The notes: generated by a model not told the origin, from the sequence alone. Shown: positions 16,770-27,854, counted from the stretch's first letter. The stretch: 64,000 nucleotides of DNA from Leptospiraceae bacterium (GCA_015075105.1 JABTUZ010000001.1:1561001-1625000); one strand, 5' to 3'. A program made the numbers and translations.

Positions 16770-17747
16770 TTAGAAATCCCTCATACCAAACGATAATCCA
16801 CTCTGTGCAAGTTTAGATTTCATTTCATTCAAGCAGGCATCGCTATAATGACGAGACTTGGTAAGCTCTTCTTCATTGCGTTTTACTAAATCACCTACAA
16901 AATCAATCTCCAAACTTCTTAAAATATTTAAAGCTCTAACAGAGAGTTCTAACTCTTCTACGTGCTTAGATAAGGACGCTTTGAACTTTTGGTCTGATTC
17001 ATCCATTTCATCAGATTCTTCTTCTGTTTCTTCCTCAAAATTAATAAATACTGATAAATGATCTTTTAAAATTTTAGCTGCCTGGGCAACTGCGTCCTCA
17101 GGTGCAATAGACCCATCAGTCCAAACATCAAGGGTTAATTTTTCATAGTCAGATCTTTGAGCAACACGAGTTTCTCCTATTTCAAACAAAACTTTTTGAA
17201 TAGGAGAAAAAAGTGAGTCTATAGGAAGAGTCCCAAGAACTTCAATGTCTTTTCTTTTTTCTTCTGCCGGAATATACCCTTTCCCTCGCATAATTTCTAG
17301 ATCGAGTATTAAATTTGCATCTTCGTTTAAAGTAGCAATTAATAGATCAGGGTTCATGATTTCTATTGAAGAATCTACCGCCAAATCTCCAGCCTTAAAA
17401 TACCCTGCCCCTTTCAATTCGAGGTGAATTATCTTACTCATATCTCTATCTTCAGGTTCGTATTTGATTCGAACTTGCTTAAGATTCAAAATAATACGAC
17501 TAACGTCCTCTGTGATCCCTTCAATATAAGAAAATTCATGAGTGATGCCCTCTATACGAATAGCAGAAATTGCAGCACCTTCAATTGAAGACATGAGTGT
17601 CCTACGAATTGAATTTCCAATTGTTGTGCCAAATCCTCTTTCAAAAGGCTCTGCGATAAATTTTCCATAATTTGGAGTATTTGTTTCAGTTACAAATTCA
17701 ATCTTTTTCGGTCTCTTAAAACCTTTTAACAAATTCTTTGGTGCCAT
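16770..17747 (-). CDS. rpoA: DNA-directed RNA polymerase subunit alpha
   Basis: Alpha dimerises to nucleate the core polymerase and its C-terminal domain binds UP elements and activators. The N-terminal domain (about 1-235) has [22 protein letters not shown]. An acidic linker ([15 protein letters not shown]) leads to the C-terminal helix-hairpin-helix domain with [21 protein letters not shown]. Length 325 aa is normal. It lies between rpsD and rplQ as in most alpha operons. Confidence 0.98.
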   Translation of the reverse strand: MAPKNLLKGFKRPKKIEFVTETNTPNYGKFIAEPFERGFGTTIGNSIRRTLMSSIEGAAISAIRIEGITHEFSYIEGITEDVSRIILNLKQVRIKYEPEDRDMSKIIHLELKGAGYFKAGDLAVDSSIEIMNPDLLIATLNEDANLILDLEIMRGKGYIPAEEKRKDIEVLGTLPIDSLFSPIQKVLFEIGETRVAQRSDYEKLTLDVWTDGSIAPEDAVAQAAKILKDHLSVFINFEEETEEESDEMDESDQKFKASLSKHVEELELSVRALNILRSLEIDFVGDLVKRNEEELTKSRHYSDACLNEMKSKLAQSGLSFGMRDF

Positions 17748-17771
17748 TCTTACCTTTCCGTAAAATAAAAT

Positions 17772-18407
17772 CTATTTAGAATACAATTCTATGATCACTT
17801 GCTCTTTAATCGGCATATCAATATGCTCTCTTGTAGGTAGAGCAATAATCTCACCCGATAAATTCACATAATCAGGTGTAAGCCAAGAAGGATGACGATT
17901 CAGAGATTGTGCATATTTTATATTTTGATCCAGTAAACTGGACTTTTTGAATTTTTCTCGAATTTCTATCTTATCGCCTATTTTAATCTGATAGCTTGCA
18001 ATATCGACCCTATTTCCATTTACATTGATATGTCCCTGAGAAATAAAAGATCTAGATTGTGCTCTTGATGTTGCAAGACCTAACCTATAAACTACGTTGT
18101 CTAGCCTTCTTTCTAACAATTGCAGAAGTATATCACCTGTAATCCCTGTTTGAGATTTATGGGCTTTCGCAAAATATTCTCTGAACTGCTTTTCAAGCAC
18201 TCCATATATTCTTTTTACTTTTTGCTTTTCACGTAATTGTAAAGAATATTCCGATACCTTTCCTTTTTTCTTAGGAGGAAGTCCAGGTGGATTTTTTCTG
18301 TCTTCAAAACTACATTTATCCTTATTTAAGCACCGACTACCTTTTAAATAAAGTTTTAAACCTTCTCTTCTGCATAGTTTACAAGCTGGTCCTGTATATC
18401 TCGCCAT
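17772..18407 (-). CDS. rpsD: 30S ribosomal protein S4
   Basis: S4 nucleates 16S 5'-domain assembly. The N-terminus keeps four cysteines (C9, C12, C26, C32), so this is the zinc-binding form, unlike E. coli-type proteins that lost them. The S4 RNA-binding domain is at about 100-160 (LLERRLDNVVYRLGLATSRAQSRSFISQGHI). At 211 aa it is slightly longer than usual. S4 is the classical repressor of the alpha operon, but no such site was identified. Confidence 0.98.
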   Translation of the reverse strand: MARYTGPACKLCRREGLKLYLKGSRCLNKDKCSFEDRKNPPGLPPKKKGKVSEYSLQLREKQKVKRIYGVLEKQFREYFAKAHKSQTGITGDILLQLLERRLDNVVYRLGLATSRAQSRSFISQGHINVNGNRVDIASYQIKIGDKIEIREKFKKSSLLDQNIKYAQSLNRHPSWLTPDYVNLSGEIIALPTREHIDMPIKEQVIIELYSK

Positions 18408-18415
18408 ATTCTAAC

Positions 18416-18823
18416 TCACACTCTTCTTCTTTTTCTCGGTCTGCATCCGTTATGAGGCAGAGGAGTAATATCTTTTATAATTTTTATTGCTAATCCTTTT
18501 GCTGCAAGAGATCGAATTGCTGACTCTCGTCCAATTCCGGGCCCCGAAACCAATACATCAACTTCACGAATTCCTGATGCTTCAATTGCCTTATCTGCAG
18601 CATTTCCAGCAGCAATTTGAGCTGCATAAGGAGTAGATTTCTTAGACCCTCTAAATGCCATAGCTCCAGATGTTGACCAAGATATTACATTTCCGGCCAT
18701 ATCAGTAACAGATACAATTGTGTTATTAAAAGAAGCTTGTATATATACCTTGCCTTTAGGGATATTTTTCTTTTCTTTTTTCTTAACTTTTTTTTCTTTT
18801 TTATTTTTCTGATTTTTTTCCAT
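18416..18823 (-). CDS. rpsK: 30S ribosomal protein S11
   Basis: S11 sits on the 30S platform next to the Shine-Dalgarno helix. The 135-aa protein has a Lys-rich N-terminal tail, then [18 protein letters not shown] and the conserved C-terminus [18 protein letters not shown]. It lies between rpsM and rpsD. Confidence 0.98.
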   Translation of the reverse strand: MEKNQKNKKEKKVKKKEKKNIPKGKVYIQASFNNTIVSVTDMAGNVISWSTSGAMAFRGSKKSTPYAAQIAAGNAADKAIEASGIREVDVLVSGPGIGRESAIRSLAAKGLAIKIIKDITPLPHNGCRPRKRRRV

Positions 18824-18837
18824 GATTAGTCCGTATT

Positions 18838-19215
18838 TTACTTAGTCACTTTCTTTTTATTTGCTACAGTTTTCTTTCCGCCCTTTCTGGTTCGGGCGTT
18901 GGTTTTCGTTCTTTGTCCTCGAACAGGTAAACCTCTTCTATGACGAAGCCCACGATAACAACCTATATCCATAAGCCTTTTGATATTTAGGTTAGTTTCA
19001 GAGCGAAGATCACCTTCAACAGTTTTTTCTTCTTCAATAACTTTTCTAATTGCAGCTTCTTGTTGATCGTTCAAGTCTTTTACTCGAACACTAAAATCAA
19101 CACCTGCCTTATTCAAAATCTTTTCAGATGAAGACCTGCCTATTCCAAATATATAGGTCAGCCCAACTACTATTCTTTTATCTTTAGGAAGATCAATTCC
19201 AGCAATCCTCGCCAT
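18838..19215 (-). CDS. rpsM: 30S ribosomal protein S13
   Basis: S13 is in the 30S head and contacts the P-site tRNA and L5. The sequence starts [21 protein letters not shown] and has [25 protein letters not shown] near the C-terminus; 125 aa. Its ATG shares one base with the rpmJ stop (TAATG), which implies translational coupling. Confidence 0.98.
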   Translation of the reverse strand: MARIAGIDLPKDKRIVVGLTYIFGIGRSSSEKILNKAGVDFSVRVKDLNDQQEAAIRKVIEEEKTVEGDLRSETNLNIKRLMDIGCYRGLRHRRGLPVRGQRTKTNARTRKGGKKTVANKKKVTK

Positions 19216-19328
19216 TATCTCTGCCTCTGTTTGTGTTTAGGATTTGCACAAATCACACGAATCACACCTTTTCGTCTGATAACTTTACAACTGCTACATA
19301 TTTTTTTAACTGATGTTCTAACTTTCAT
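19215..19328 (-). CDS. rpmJ: 50S ribosomal protein L36
   Basis: A 37-aa zinc-ribbon protein starting [20 protein letters not shown] and ending NPKHKQRQR. The zinc ligands C11, C14, C27 and H32 are all present, so this is the zinc-dependent form. It lies between infA and rpsM, the usual place, and its stop overlaps the rpsM ATG by one base. Confidence 0.96.
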   Translation of the reverse strand: MKVRTSVKKICSSCKVIRRKGVIRVICANPKHKQRQR

Positions 19329-19334
19329 ATTTCC

Positions 19335-19553
19335 CTACTTCTTACGATAAGTAATTCTACCCTTGGTTAAATCATAAGGTGAAAGCTCAACCGTCACCTT
19401 GTCCCCAGGTAAAATCCTGATATAATGCATCCGCATTTTTCCAGAGATATGGGCTAAAATCTTATGCCCATTTTCTAACTCAACACGAAACATAGCATTT
19501 GGAAGAGGCTCTGTAACAGTACCGTCCACTACAATCGCTTCTTCTTTTGCCAA
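19335..19553 (-). CDS. infA: translation initiation factor IF-1
   Basis: IF-1 is a single OB-fold that occupies the A site during initiation. The 72-aa product begins [19 protein letters not shown] and has the conserved [23 protein letters not shown]; its length equals that of E. coli IF-1. It lies 4 nt after adk and 6 nt before rpmJ. Confidence 0.98.
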   Translation of the reverse strand: MAKEEAIVVDGTVTEPLPNAMFRVELENGHKILAHISGKMRMHYIRILPGDKVTVELSPYDLTKGRITYRKK

Positions 19554-19557
19554 TCTT

Positions 19558-20121
19558 TTACCCTAACTCCTTTTTGATCCTATCTGCAATCTCTTCCACA
19601 GTTCCAAGTCCATTCACTTCGCTTAAAATACCTTTTTTGCGATAATAATCCAAAAGTGGAAAGGTTTTTGAATTATAATTTTCAAGACGATTTTTGATAG
19701 TTTCCTCGTTATCGTCTGAACGACCTTCTTTTTTCGCTCGTTCTAAAAGGCGAGTAATAAGCTCTGAGTCTGGCACGGATAGATTAATAGCTGAGTCTAA
19801 TTTCAAACCAAGCTCACCCAAAATTTTTCCAAGAGAATCGGCTTGCTCTATAGTTCTGGGAAAACCATCTAACAGGAATCCGGTAGTGCAATCTTCCTCT
19901 CTTAGCCTATCTTTAATAATTCCTACTACAACTTCATCCGGTACTAAATCTCCGGCTTCCATAAATTTTTTTGCTAAAAGCCCCATCTCGGTCCCTTTTT
20001 TAACAGATTCACGTAAAATATCGCCTGTAGAAATCTGAGGAATTTTAAAATTTGCACAGATAGTCTTTGCCTGTGTTCCTTTTCCGGCACCGGGCGGTCC
20101 CATAAATACTAAACGCTTCAT
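19558..20121 (-). CDS. adk: adenylate kinase
   Basis: Adk interconverts AMP, ADP and ATP. The P-loop [11 protein letters not shown] is at about residues 8-18, with the AMP-site motif TGDILRESV and [12 protein letters not shown]. At 187 aa it is the short form: the LID is reduced to [19 protein letters not shown] with no zinc-binding cysteines. It follows secY by 3 nt; the map gene often found next to adk is absent. Confidence 0.98.
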   Translation of the reverse strand: MKRLVFMGPPGAGKGTQAKTICANFKIPQISTGDILRESVKKGTEMGLLAKKFMEAGDLVPDEVVVGIIKDRLREEDCTTGFLLDGFPRTIEQADSLGKILGELGLKLDSAINLSVPDSELITRLLERAKKEGRSDDNEETIKNRLENYNSKTFPLLDYYRKKGILSEVNGLGTVEEIADRIKKELG

Positions 20122-20124
20122 CGT

Positions 20125-21504
20125 TTAATTTCGACCCTTGATCTTGGATTTTTTCATAAATCCTTCATAATTTCTCATTAGAAGTTGAGATTCTATTTGC
20201 TTTAGTGTCTCAAGAGCTACACCCACCATAATAAGTAGAGAAGTGCCCCCAAAAGTATAAACTAAGGCACCACCTCCGGTGTTACTTCCTAAATTTAAAA
20301 ACTTAATTAAAATATAAGGGGAAAGTGCAAGACCAGCGAGAAAAATTGCACCAGGTAGTGTAATCCGATTCAATACCTTTTCTATATATTCTTTAGTTTG
20401 AGTTCCGGGACGAATTCCAGGAACAAAACCGCCGTATTTTTTTAAGTTTTCTGCCAATTCTGCTGGGTTAAACTGGATTGCAGTATAAAAATAAGCAAAA
20501 AATATAATTAAACCAGTGTATAAAATATAATACACAATAGATCGATACCAAATTTGAGAAAATGGATTGAAAAAATCCATAATGATCGCCCAGCCAGCCC
20601 ATTGTCCACTATTGGAAGACAACCATTGAACTACAGTTTGAGGAAATAAAATCAAAGAAGAAGCAAAGATAATAGGCATTACGTTTGCACCATTCACCTT
20701 AAATGGAATGCTTTGGCTTTTTGCCTGAACCATTCTTCTTCCCACCATCTGCTTTCCGTATTGAAGTGGGACTTTCCGAACTCCTTGGGTCAATATAACA
20801 GTAAACGCTATAAGTAAAATAAAAATTATAAACAATATTAAAATAGATAGTGCATCCGAAGAATCTGTAGTCAATAATTGCACGACCGCTTCCGGCATAC
20901 GACCTATAATACCCGCAAAAATTATTAAGGATATACCGTTTCCGATTCCTCTTTCAGTAATTTGCTCCCCCATCCACATAAGTAAAATCGTACCGGAGGT
21001 GATTGTAAGAATCCCGAGTGGGATAAAAAAAGAATCAACCGCAGGACTAATAAGACCAGGATACCTCGCAGGGCTGACACCTGTTCCGGTTGACCAGCTT
21101 TTTGCAAGATAAATAACCGCAAGACTTTGAACAGAGCACAAAACAATAGTTCCATATTTAGTGTATTGGTTAATCTTTTTTCTTCCTTCCTCGCCTTCTT
21201 TTTGAAGTTTTTGTAATTGAGGAATTAGCACCATTACAAGCTGCATAATGATTGAAGATGAAATATATGGCATAATTCCTAAAGCAAAAATAGAAAATTT
21301 TAATAAAGCTCCACCCGCAAACAAATCTACCATACCTAGAAATCCTTCAGTTGGGTCAGAAGAAATACCGGAAACTACTAAGCTATTGATACCGGGAATG
21401 GTAACATGAGTTCCCATTCTGAATATAAGGAGCATAGCCAAAGTATAAGCAATTTTATTCCTTAATTCTGGTATCTTAAAAATATTTATAATTGTAGAAA
21501 TCAT
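20125..21504 (-). CDS. secY: protein translocase subunit SecY
   Basis: SecY is the channel of the SecYEG translocon in the inner membrane. The 459-aa protein has ten predicted membrane helices, the N-terminal signature [20 protein letters not shown], a plug-region [31 protein letters not shown] in shortened form, and the cytosolic loop [15 protein letters not shown]. It lies between rplO and adk as in standard spc operons. SecE is encoded in the same superlocus. Confidence 0.98.
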   Translation of the reverse strand: MISTIINIFKIPELRNKIAYTLAMLLIFRMGTHVTIPGINSLVVSGISSDPTEGFLGMVDLFAGGALLKFSIFALGIMPYISSSIIMQLVMVLIPQLQKLQKEGEEGRKKINQYTKYGTIVLCSVQSLAVIYLAKSWSTGTGVSPARYPGLISPAVDSFFIPLGILTITSGTILLMWMGEQITERGIGNGISLIIFAGIIGRMPEAVVQLLTTDSSDALSILILFIIFILLIAFTVILTQGVRKVPLQYGKQMVGRRMVQAKSQSIPFKVNGANVMPIIFASSLILFPQTVVQWLSSNSGQWAGWAIIMDFFNPFSQIWYRSIVYYILYTGLIIFFAYFYTAIQFNPAELAENLKKYGGFVPGIRPGTQTKEYIEKVLNRITLPGAIFLAGLALSPYILIKFLNLGSNTGGGALVYTFGGTSLLIMVGVALETLKQIESQLLMRNYEGFMKKSKIKGRN

Positions 21505-21514
21505 AGTATGCTAT

Positions 21515-22060
21515 TTATTTTTTAGCCTTTTTTGGGAATGTAAGTTTCTTGCGAAACTGTACAGAGCCACCCGATTTTTGAACTTTTTCAAGAGCTGACT
21601 TAGAGCATTTATCCACAGTTATTTTTACAGGTGAAGTAATACTACCCGTGCCTAATAGCTTGACTAAACCGCTTTCTTCTTTTATCAATCCTTGTTTTAC
21701 CATGATTTTGGGATCAACCTCACCGGTCAAGTTCAATCGTGCTATATCACGCAAATTTATTGCTTGATAAGAATTATGAAATATAGAAGTAAAGCCTCGC
21801 TTAGGTAGTCTCTTGTGGATTGGCATCTGCCCACCCTCAAATCCTCTTTTCATACTTGAAGCACGAGCTTTTTGCCCTTTCTGCCCTCTGGTAGAAGTCT
21901 TGCCCATCCCGGATCCGGGCCCCTGCCCAATTCTCTTTCTTTCTCTTTTTGCACCCTTTGGAACAGGAATTAGATTAGAAGTATTTAACTTTTTTTCTAC
22001 TTCTCCTCTTTTTTTTCCAAATGCAAAAGATTGCTTTATTCTATCTTTAATACCAGGCAT
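21515..22060 (-). CDS. rplO: 50S ribosomal protein L15
   Basis: L15 organises 23S domain II during late assembly. The conserved region starts about residue 29 (NLIPVPKGAKRERKRIGQG) and includes GSGMGKTSTRGQKGQKAR. The first 28 residues form a basic N-terminal extension that E. coli lacks, giving 181 aa against 144. It sits between rpmD and secY. Confidence 0.97.
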   Translation of the reverse strand: MPGIKDRIKQSFAFGKKRGEVEKKLNTSNLIPVPKGAKRERKRIGQGPGSGMGKTSTRGQKGQKARASSMKRGFEGGQMPIHKRLPKRGFTSIFHNSYQAINLRDIARLNLTGEVDPKIMVKQGLIKEESGLVKLLGTGSITSPVKITVDKCSKSALEKVQKSGGSVQFRKKLTFPKKAKK

Positions 22061-22061
22061 A

Positions 22062-22241
22062 TCACACTTTCTCCACTTTTAAGAGATACTCAACAGCTTT
22101 AATCATTCCTAAGACAGCAGGATTTTGTTTATGAACCCTTACTTGACCTATTTTTTTTAAACCTAAAGCTTTCAGTGTTTTTCTGTGCTCAGGAATAGTG
22201 CCTATTGAACTTTTTACTTGAGTTATTTTAATCTCTTCCAT
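22062..22241 (-). CDS. rpmD: 50S ribosomal protein L30
   Basis: The 59-aa protein reads [21 protein letters not shown] and contains the L30 core [29 protein letters not shown] 22241 is preferred over TTG 22247, which adds two residues and overlaps the rpsE stop. It sits in the normal rpsE-rpmD-rplO order. Confidence 0.97.
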   Translation of the reverse strand: MEEIKITQVKSSIGTIPEHRKTLKALGLKKIGQVRVHKQNPAVLGMIKAVEYLLKVEKV

Positions 22242-22243
22242 AA

Positions 22244-22747
22244 TCAATCATTTCCGAATAATTTTTTTAAACTGATTCCCCTTTTGCTTGCAGCCATAAC
22301 AGGAGTTTCTAATTTTTTTAATGCGTCAAAAGTAGCTTTTACGATATTGAGTGAATTTCCTGATCCATAAGATTTAGAAAGTAAATCTTGAATTCCGATT
22401 TTTTCTACAACAGAGCGCACTGCCTCTCCGGCAATAATTCCTGTACCTGGGGCACCGGGCTTTAAAATAACTTTTGCAGATTTAAACTGCCCCTTCACTT
22501 CATGTGGAATTGTGTGACCAATAATATGAATCTGGACTAAATGTTTTTTTGCAGCATCAATAGATTTTCTTATTGCATCAGGGACTTCATTGGCTTTTCC
22601 AAACCCAATCCCTACTCTTCGCTTAGAATCTCCTACGACAGTCAAGGCGTTAAATGAAAATCTTCTTCCACCCTTAACTACTTTAGCAACTCTATCTATT
22701 TTGACGACTTTCTCGGTAAATTCTTTTGCTTCTTCTTCAAAATTCAT
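22244..22747 (-). CDS. rpsE: 30S ribosomal protein S5
   Basis: S5 lines the mRNA entry channel and affects fidelity. It has the double-stranded RNA-binding N-domain ([21 protein letters not shown] and [17 protein letters not shown]) and the C-domain [19 protein letters not shown]. Length 167 aa equals E. coli. Confidence 0.98.
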   Translation of the reverse strand: MNFEEEAKEFTEKVVKIDRVAKVVKGGRRFSFNALTVVGDSKRRVGIGFGKANEVPDAIRKSIDAAKKHLVQIHIIGHTIPHEVKGQFKSAKVILKPGAPGTGIIAGEAVRSVVEKIGIQDLLSKSYGSGNSLNIVKATFDALKKLETPVMAASKRGISLKKLFGND

Positions 22748-22752
22748 AACAG

Positions 22753-23121
22753 TTAAAACTCCAATCCTTCTTCTCTTGCGGAATCCGCAAAAGCGGCTAC
22801 CTTACCATGATAAATCATTCCTGATCGATCTAACACTACCTGCTTGACACCATTTGAAATTGCACGCTTAGCAATAATTTTACCAAGCTCGGATGCTGAT
22901 TTTTTATTCTTTCTGACATCACCCTTCAAAGGAAAATCTTTTTCGGATGAGATTGCAAACGCAAGTGTCTTTCCAATTTTATCATCAATTATCTGAGCAA
23001 TCAAAAATTTATTTGATTTATTAAAAACAAGCCTCGGTCTGTCCGAATTTGCTTTAATTTTATAACGAATTCTTTTTGTTCGTTTAATACTTCTTAAGGT
23101 TTTTTTCTCTTTATTTATCAT
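22753..23121 (-). CDS. rplR: 50S ribosomal protein L18
   Basis: L18 binds 5S rRNA with L5. The 122-aa protein shows [38 protein letters not shown] and the conserved C-terminal FDRSG-like motif as [20 protein letters not shown]. It is in the usual rplF-rplR-rpsE order. Confidence 0.97.
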   Translation of the reverse strand: MINKEKKTLRSIKRTKRIRYKIKANSDRPRLVFNKSNKFLIAQIIDDKIGKTLAFAISSEKDFPLKGDVRKNKKSASELGKIIAKRAISNGVKQVVLDRSGMIYHGKVAAFADSAREEGLEF

Positions 23122-23129
23122 GGCTATTT

Positions 23130-23669
23130 TTATTTTTTACCTGTTTTTCCGGCTTTGCGTTTTATATATTCGGTAGAATACTTAATGCCCTTTCCTTTGT
23201 ATGGTTCAGGTTCTCTTTTTGCTCGAATATTGGCAGCAACTTGCCCTACCAACTGACGATCAATTCCGCTCACCTTTATTTTTAACTGATCTACTACATC
23301 AATTTTAATACCTTTTGGCTCAGGAAACACAACTTCATGAGAAAAACCTAAGTTCATAACTAAGCTATTCCCTTTTTTTTGTGCTCTAAAACCCACTCCA
23401 AAAATTTCGAGATTTTTTTCCCAACCTGTACTGACACCTTTCACACAATTATTAAAAAGCGCTCGAACTAAACCGTGCAATGCTACAATATTTTGATCTT
23501 CACTATTTCTAAGGAAAGATACGTTTTTGCCATCAACAGACAAACTAATCCCTTTATACAAAGGAGTTTTTAATTCACCAAGAGGCCCCTTCACTACCAA
23601 TTCCTCTCCCATCTGTTTTACTTCTACCTTATCCGGGAGAGTAACAAGATTTTTACCTATTCTAGACAT
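23130..23669 (-). CDS. rplF: 50S ribosomal protein L6
   Basis: L6 lies near the factor-binding site and supports EF-G and EF-Tu function. It starts [17 protein letters not shown] and has the C-terminal signature [25 protein letters not shown] in shortened form. 179 aa, normal length. Confidence 0.98.
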   Translation of the reverse strand: MSRIGKNLVTLPDKVEVKQMGEELVVKGPLGELKTPLYKGISLSVDGKNVSFLRNSEDQNIVALHGLVRALFNNCVKGVSTGWEKNLEIFGVGFRAQKKGNSLVMNLGFSHEVVFPEPKGIKIDVVDQLKIKVSGIDRQLVGQVAANIRAKREPEPYKGKGIKYSTEYIKRKAGKTGKK

Positions 23670-23690
23670 TATCCGGTCTCCAATATTTCC

Positions 23691-24089
23691 TTAGTAAATT
23701 AAGCAGAGAAATTCTCCGCCAATGTTTAGCTTTTTTGCCTTTTTTCCAGTCATGATGCCTTTTGAAGTAGAAAGAATAGAAATCCCAAGATTGCTTCGGA
23801 TTGGTTTTATGCTTTCATGGTCGATATAAATCCTTCGACCTGGCTTAGAAACCCTTTCAATCTTATTGATTACAGGAACTCTCAAAGCACTATACTTCAA
23901 TTGAATTTCATAGTCCGAAAATTCTCCATTTTTAATAACCTGAAAGTTTGAAATAAAACCCTCTTCTTTCAAGATCTCTAAAATAGATTTTTTAATTTTG
24001 CTACTAGTGACTATACACTTTTCGTGACCCGCACGACCTGCATTTCTAATTCGAGTCAACATATCTGCTATTGGATCTGATATATTCAT
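23691..24089 (-). CDS. rpsH: 30S ribosomal protein S8
   Basis: S8 binds the central 16S domain and in E. coli represses the spc operon. The 132-aa protein has SDPIADMLTRIRNAGRAGHE at the start and the conserved ISILSTSKGIMTGKKAKKLNIGGE at the end in shortened form. I did not find an obvious S8 target-site mimic in the short upstream gap. Confidence 0.98.
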   Translation of the reverse strand: MNISDPIADMLTRIRNAGRAGHEKCIVTSSKIKKSILEILKEEGFISNFQVIKNGEFSDYEIQLKYSALRVPVINKIERVSKPGRRIYIDHESIKPIRSNLGISILSTSKGIMTGKKAKKLNIGGEFLCLIY

Positions 24090-24099
24090 ATTTTTCCGC

Positions 24100-24285
24100 C
24101 TACCAAGATGCTTTTCTTACACCAGGAAGTTGACCAGCACTCGCCAATTTCCTGAAACACATTCTGCACATTCCAAATCTACGAACATAAGCTCTTGGTC
24201 TTCCACATAGAGGACATCTGTTGTATTCTCTTACCTTAAATTTTTTTTCTTTTGCATGCCGTGCTACAAGTGAATTTTTAGCCAT
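24100..24285 (-). CDS. rpsN: 30S ribosomal protein S14, zinc-binding type
   Basis: At 61 aa this is the short S14 (type Z), with cysteines C24, C27, C40 and C43 forming a zinc knuckle ([20 protein letters not shown]). It starts [20 protein letters not shown]. It replaces the 101-aa zinc-free form of E. coli and sits between rplE and rpsH. Confidence 0.98.
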   Translation of the reverse strand: MAKNSLVARHAKEKKFKVREYNRCPLCGRPRAYVRRFGMCRMCFRKLASAGQLPGVRKASW

Positions 24286-24308
24286 TTATTCTATTTAGCT
24301 CCTGATCT

Positions 24309-24857
24309 CTATTTAGTTCTATACGGCATTCCAAAAGCCGCAAACATTTCATACGCTTCTTCATCGTTTGTAGTACTTGTAACAAACGAAATATTAATTC
24401 CGTGAATTTTATTGATTTTATCGAATTGTATTTCAGGAAAAATGATCTGTTCTTTTACGCTGATATTATAATTTCCCCTTCCATCAAACCCCTTAGGATT
24501 AACACCCTTAAAGTCCCTTACACGAGGGAGAGCCACGTTTATAAGTCTATCTAAAAACTCATACATTCTTGTCCCTCGTAAAGTAACCATGCAACCGATA
24601 TTCATACCTTCTCTAAGTTTAAACCCAGCAATAGAAATTCTCGCTTTTGTTTTTACTGCTTTTTGTCCAGTAATCAGTCCAAGAGTTTCTAAGGCAGATT
24701 CCATTGCTTTAGGATTTTGGTGGGCATCCCCCATTCCAACGTTTAGAACAATTTTTTCTAACCTTGGAACCTGCATGATAGACTTGAAATTGTATTTTTT
24801 CAAGAGATTCTGTCTAATTTCTTTTTCGTATTTCGTTTTTAATCTTGCTTTTGCCAT
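24309..24857 (-). CDS. rplE: 50S ribosomal protein L5
   Basis: L5 binds 5S rRNA and bridges to S13. The 182-aa protein has [20 protein letters not shown], the tRNA-loop region [20 protein letters not shown] and the end [19 protein letters not shown]. Normal length and order (rplX-rplE-rpsN). Confidence 0.98.
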   Translation of the reverse strand: MAKARLKTKYEKEIRQNLLKKYNFKSIMQVPRLEKIVLNVGMGDAHQNPKAMESALETLGLITGQKAVKTKARISIAGFKLREGMNIGCMVTLRGTRMYEFLDRLINVALPRVRDFKGVNPKGFDGRGNYNISVKEQIIFPEIQFDKINKIHGINISFVTSTTNDEEAYEMFAAFGMPYRTK

Positions 24858-24859
24858 AA

Positions 24860-25216
24860 TTAGATTTCTTTACCTTCTGGACGTGTCACTCTAATCTTTT
24901 TCCCTTTATTTTCAGTAAAACCGATACGAACACCTTTTTTCTTTTTTGTATCGTATAGCATCACATTGGAAATATGAATAGATGCTTCAACTTCTACAAC
25001 CCCACCCTGAGGATTTTCTTGAGTAGGTCGCATAAATCTTACTCTCTTATTCAATCCTTCCACATAAACTCGATCTCTACGTTTATCTACAGATAGAATT
25101 TTTCCTTTTTTTCCGTTGTCTTTCCCTGCAATACAAATCACTTCATCATCTTTTCTTAATTTGATTTTTTTGAACTTTGTATTTTCTGATCCTCTATAAG
25201 GTAATTTTTTTCCCAT
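24860..25216 (-). CDS. rplX: 50S ribosomal protein L24
   Basis: L24 is an assembly-initiating protein near the tunnel exit. The KOW motif is [22 protein letters not shown]. The product is 118 aa, slightly longer than E. coli (104). Its ATG overlaps the rplN stop by one base. Confidence 0.97.
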   Translation of the reverse strand: MGKKLPYRGSENTKFKKIKLRKDDEVICIAGKDNGKKGKILSVDKRRDRVYVEGLNKRVRFMRPTQENPQGGVVEVEASIHISNVMLYDTKKKKGVRIGFTENKGKKIRVTRPEGKEI

Positions 25217-25608
25217 TAGAGTACCTCCGGTGCAAGCGATATTATTTTCATGTATTTCTTATCTCTAAGCTCACGAGCTACAGGCCCAAAAATCCTTGTT
25301 CCTCTCGGATTTCCTTTCTCATCAATAATAGCTACTGCATTATCATCAAACCGAATGTAAGTCCCGTCAACTCTGCGTATTTCTTTTTTTGTTCTGACTA
25401 CAACTGCTCTTTGTACAGCCTTTGCATGAACTTTTTTCCCAGTTGCATCTCTAAGACCATAACCTGGTTGAGAGTCCTTGACCGCTACAATGATTTCATC
25501 CCCAACGGAAGCGTATCTTCTCTTGGAACCGCCAAGAACTTTGATACATTCTACCCATTTAATTCCGGAGTTATCTGCAACTTGCAGTTCTGTCGCTACT
25601 TGAATCAT
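25216..25608 (-). CDS. rplN: 50S ribosomal protein L14
   Basis: L14 contacts 16S h14 at the subunit interface. It begins [19 protein letters not shown] and ends [25 protein letters not shown] in shortened form. It is 130 aa against 123 in E. coli, with a small expansion around the [16 protein letters not shown] loop. Confidence 0.98.
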   Translation of the reverse strand: MIQVATELQVADNSGIKWVECIKVLGGSKRRYASVGDEIIVAVKDSQPGYGLRDATGKKVHAKAVQRAVVVRTKKEIRRVDGTYIRFDDNAVAIIDEKGNPRGTRIFGPVARELRDKKYMKIISLAPEVL

Positions 25609-25609
25609 A

Positions 25610-25873
25610 TTATTTTGCCTTTTCTACAATTTTTAAGAGTTTATGTCTTTTCTCTTTAGAGAGCGGTATTGTTTCTTGTGCGATGATCCTATCGCCTTCC
25701 CTGCATTCTCTTTTTTCATCGTGCACTTTTAAACGATGTGTTTTTCTAGTAATTTTTTTAAAGAGAGGGTGAGTTTGCATGGTTTCGATCTCTATTACAA
25801 CCGTTTTGTCCATTTTTGCAGAAACAACCTTTCCTTGCACTGTCTTTTGATTTTTGGGCTTAGTATCTTTCAT
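25610..25873 (-). CDS. rpsQ: 30S ribosomal protein S17
   Basis: S17 is an OB-fold primary 16S-binding protein. It has [19 protein letters not shown] and [27 protein letters not shown] in shortened form; 87 aa. It is in the rpmC-rpsQ-rplN order. Confidence 0.97.
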   Translation of the reverse strand: MKDTKPKNQKTVQGKVVSAKMDKTVVIEIETMQTHPLFKKITRKTHRLKVHDEKRECREGDRIIAQETIPLSKEKRHKLLKIVEKAK

Positions 25874-25886
25874 TTATCCCTCTAAA

Positions 25887-26108
25887 TTATTTCTTCTTTT
25901 TATCCAAATTTGTATTTATGCCCAATTCTCTTTCTCTTGCAATTGTAAGAAGTCTTGCTATTTTCTTTTTCAAATTTCTGATGATTTTAGGATTTTCCAG
26001 AGACCTTGCGGTAACGTATTGAAATCGAAAATTTTTTACTTCTTTTCTTGCCTTGAGAATTTCAGTTTTGATGTCATTATCTTTCATTTCTCTTAGTTTT
26101 GTTTTCAT
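25887..26108 (-). CDS. rpmC: 50S ribosomal protein L29
   Basis: L29 is a helical hairpin near the exit tunnel, part of the SRP and trigger factor docking site. It has the [14 protein letters not shown] first helix and the second helix [23 protein letters not shown]. 73 aa with a lysine tail. Its ATG overlaps the rplP stop by 4 nt. Confidence 0.96.
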   Translation of the reverse strand: MKTKLREMKDNDIKTEILKARKEVKNFRFQYVTARSLENPKIIRNLKKKIARLLTIARERELGINTNLDKKKK

Positions 26109-26518
26109 ACGAGAGTCCTTTTTACAAATTCGGTAGCGATAGGCAATTTATACGCTGCCATAGTTAGAGCCTTTTTAGCTGATTCTTCATCAATCCCACT
26201 CATTTCAAATAATACTCTTCCAGGGCGAATTTCGCTGATCCAATATTCTGGATTTCCCTTTCCTTTTCCCATACGAGTTTCTGCTGGTTTTTTTGTAACC
26301 GGAGTTTGAGGAAATACCCTAATCCATAATTTGCCGCCTCGTTTTACTCTACGGTTAATAGATACACGGGCTGCTTCGATTTGTCTTGCAGTTATTCTAC
26401 CTGAATCTACTGCCATAAGACCAAAATCTCCAAAGGAGACCTTGTTCCCTCTTTCATCATTGCCTTTGAGTCTTCCTCTCTGGCGTTTTCTAAATTTAAC
26501 TCTTTTTGGGGCTAACAT
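26105..26518 (-). CDS. rplP: 50S ribosomal protein L16
   Basis: L16 helps position A-site tRNA. It begins [19 protein letters not shown] and has [21 protein letters not shown] and the [25 protein letters not shown] end in shortened form. 137 aa, normal length. Confidence 0.98.
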   Translation of the reverse strand: MLAPKRVKFRKRQRGRLKGNDERGNKVSFGDFGLMAVDSGRITARQIEAARVSINRRVKRGGKLWIRVFPQTPVTKKPAETRMGKGKGNPEYWISEIRPGRVLFEMSGIDEESAKKALTMAAYKLPIATEFVKRTLV

Positions 26519-26545
26519 AACTTTATCTCACGTTTGTAAAAACAA

Positions 26546-27223
26546 TCAATTTGTTCTTCTTTTTACTGTATATTTATCTTCAACTTCTTCTTCTTTGTTA
26601 CCTATGAAATCACCACTATAAGTCCAAACCTTGACTCCGATTTGACCAAATGTAGTTAGAGCTTCTTTAAACCCTAAATCAATTTTCGCTCTCAATGTAT
26701 GAAGTGGAATTCTTCCATCCATATATTTTTCTGTTCGAGCCATATCCGCACCATTAAGTCGTCCGGAAATTGAAATCTTGATTCCTTCTACTCCACCTCG
26801 CATGGCTCTACGAAGTTCTGCTTTCATTACTCTTCTAAAAGGCATACGTTGTTCAATTTGTTGAGCTATTGTTTCTGCTACTGCTTGAGCTACAGTTTCC
26901 GGTTTTTTTACCTCTACTATATTTAGGTGGATTGGCTTATCAGAAAGTTTTTTGATCTCATTTTTTATGCTATCAATATTTGCGCCCTTTTGTCCAATCA
27001 CTACACCGGGTTTAGCTGTATGAATATTTACATTAATTTTTTCAGGAAACCTTTCGATGATAATCTTTACAAGCGCAGCTTGCTTAATTCTATTGATTAA
27101 AAATTTTCGGATTTTTATATCTTCGTGGAGATTCTTAGTATAACTTTCCTTAGAAAACCATATAGAATCCCAAGTTCTTGTTATTCCTAATCTTAAACCG
27201 TTTGGATTTACTTTTTGTCCCAT
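26546..27223 (-). CDS. rpsC: 30S ribosomal protein S3
   Basis: S3 forms part of the mRNA entry helicase. It begins [20 protein letters not shown], contains a KH domain with [18 protein letters not shown], and the C-domain [25 protein letters not shown] in shortened form. 225 aa. Confidence 0.98.
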   Translation of the reverse strand: MGQKVNPNGLRLGITRTWDSIWFSKESYTKNLHEDIKIRKFLINRIKQAALVKIIIERFPEKINVNIHTAKPGVVIGQKGANIDSIKNEIKKLSDKPIHLNIVEVKKPETVAQAVAETIAQQIEQRMPFRRVMKAELRRAMRGGVEGIKISISGRLNGADMARTEKYMDGRIPLHTLRAKIDLGFKEALTTFGQIGVKVWTYSGDFIGNKEEEVEDKYTVKRRTN

Positions 27224-27238
27224 CTTTTTTCCTTTAAC

Positions 27239-27571
27239 CTAATCCGATAAAACTACAGTTATATGACTTAATTTCTTTCTGATTCTTGCAGCTCGACCCC
27301 TTGCTCTTGCACGAAATCTTTTCATAATAGGCCCTTCATCAACATATATTTTTTTTACATACAGGCTTGCTTCGTTTAATTTCTTGTCTGCGTGTATAGC
27401 ATTTGCCTTTGCAGAATTCATTACATTTAAAACTAAGTCCGCTGCCTTTTTATTTGTAAATTTTAATATATCAACGGCCTCAAGATAATCAAATCCCCTC
27501 ACCTCATCGGCTACAAGCCTTGCTTTTCTTGCTGATATTCTTACAAAACGAGCGACTGCCTTGGCTTCCAT
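27239..27571 (-). CDS. rplV: 50S ribosomal protein L22
   Basis: L22 extends a hairpin into the exit tunnel, where macrolides act. It has [20 protein letters not shown], the [15 protein letters not shown] helix and the tunnel hairpin [21 protein letters not shown]. 110 aa, equal to E. coli. The hairpin looks wild type. Confidence 0.98.
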   Translation of the reverse strand: MEAKAVARFVRISARKARLVADEVRGFDYLEAVDILKFTNKKAADLVLNVMNSAKANAIHADKKLNEASLYVKKIYVDEGPIMKRFRARARGRAARIRKKLSHITVVLSD

Positions 27572-27849
27572 TATTTCTTAACCTTCTTATCTTGATTGCT
27601 ATGCCCTCTATAGGTTCTTGTAGGTGAAAATTCTCCTAATTTGTGACCAACCATATTATCATTAATATATACAGGAATAAATTTATTCCCATTATGAATC
27701 ATTACAGTATGTCCTACCATGTCAGGAAAAATCGTACTTCTTCTTGACCATGTTTTAAATGGTTTTTTTACATTATCTGCGTTCATCTTTGTGATTTTTT
27801 GCATCAGATGATCGTCGATAAATGGCCCTTTTTTTAAGCTTCTAGACAT
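27571..27849 (-). CDS. rpsS: 30S ribosomal protein S19
   Basis: S19 is in the 30S head near the A site. From ATG 27849 the protein is 92 aa, [19 protein letters not shown], equal to the family length. TTG 27858 would add three residues and overlap the rplB stop, so I reject it. It contains [23 protein letters not shown]. Confidence 0.97.
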   Translation of the reverse strand: MSRSLKKGPFIDDHLMQKITKMNADNVKKPFKTWSRRSTIFPDMVGHTVMIHNGNKFIPVYINDNMVGHKLGEFSPTRTYRGHSNQDKKVKK

Positions 27850-27854
27850 AGTAA

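Noticed and set aside
25177-25659. 160-aa plus-strand ORF
   Set aside because: Antisense to rplN and part of rpsQ, with no recognisable features.
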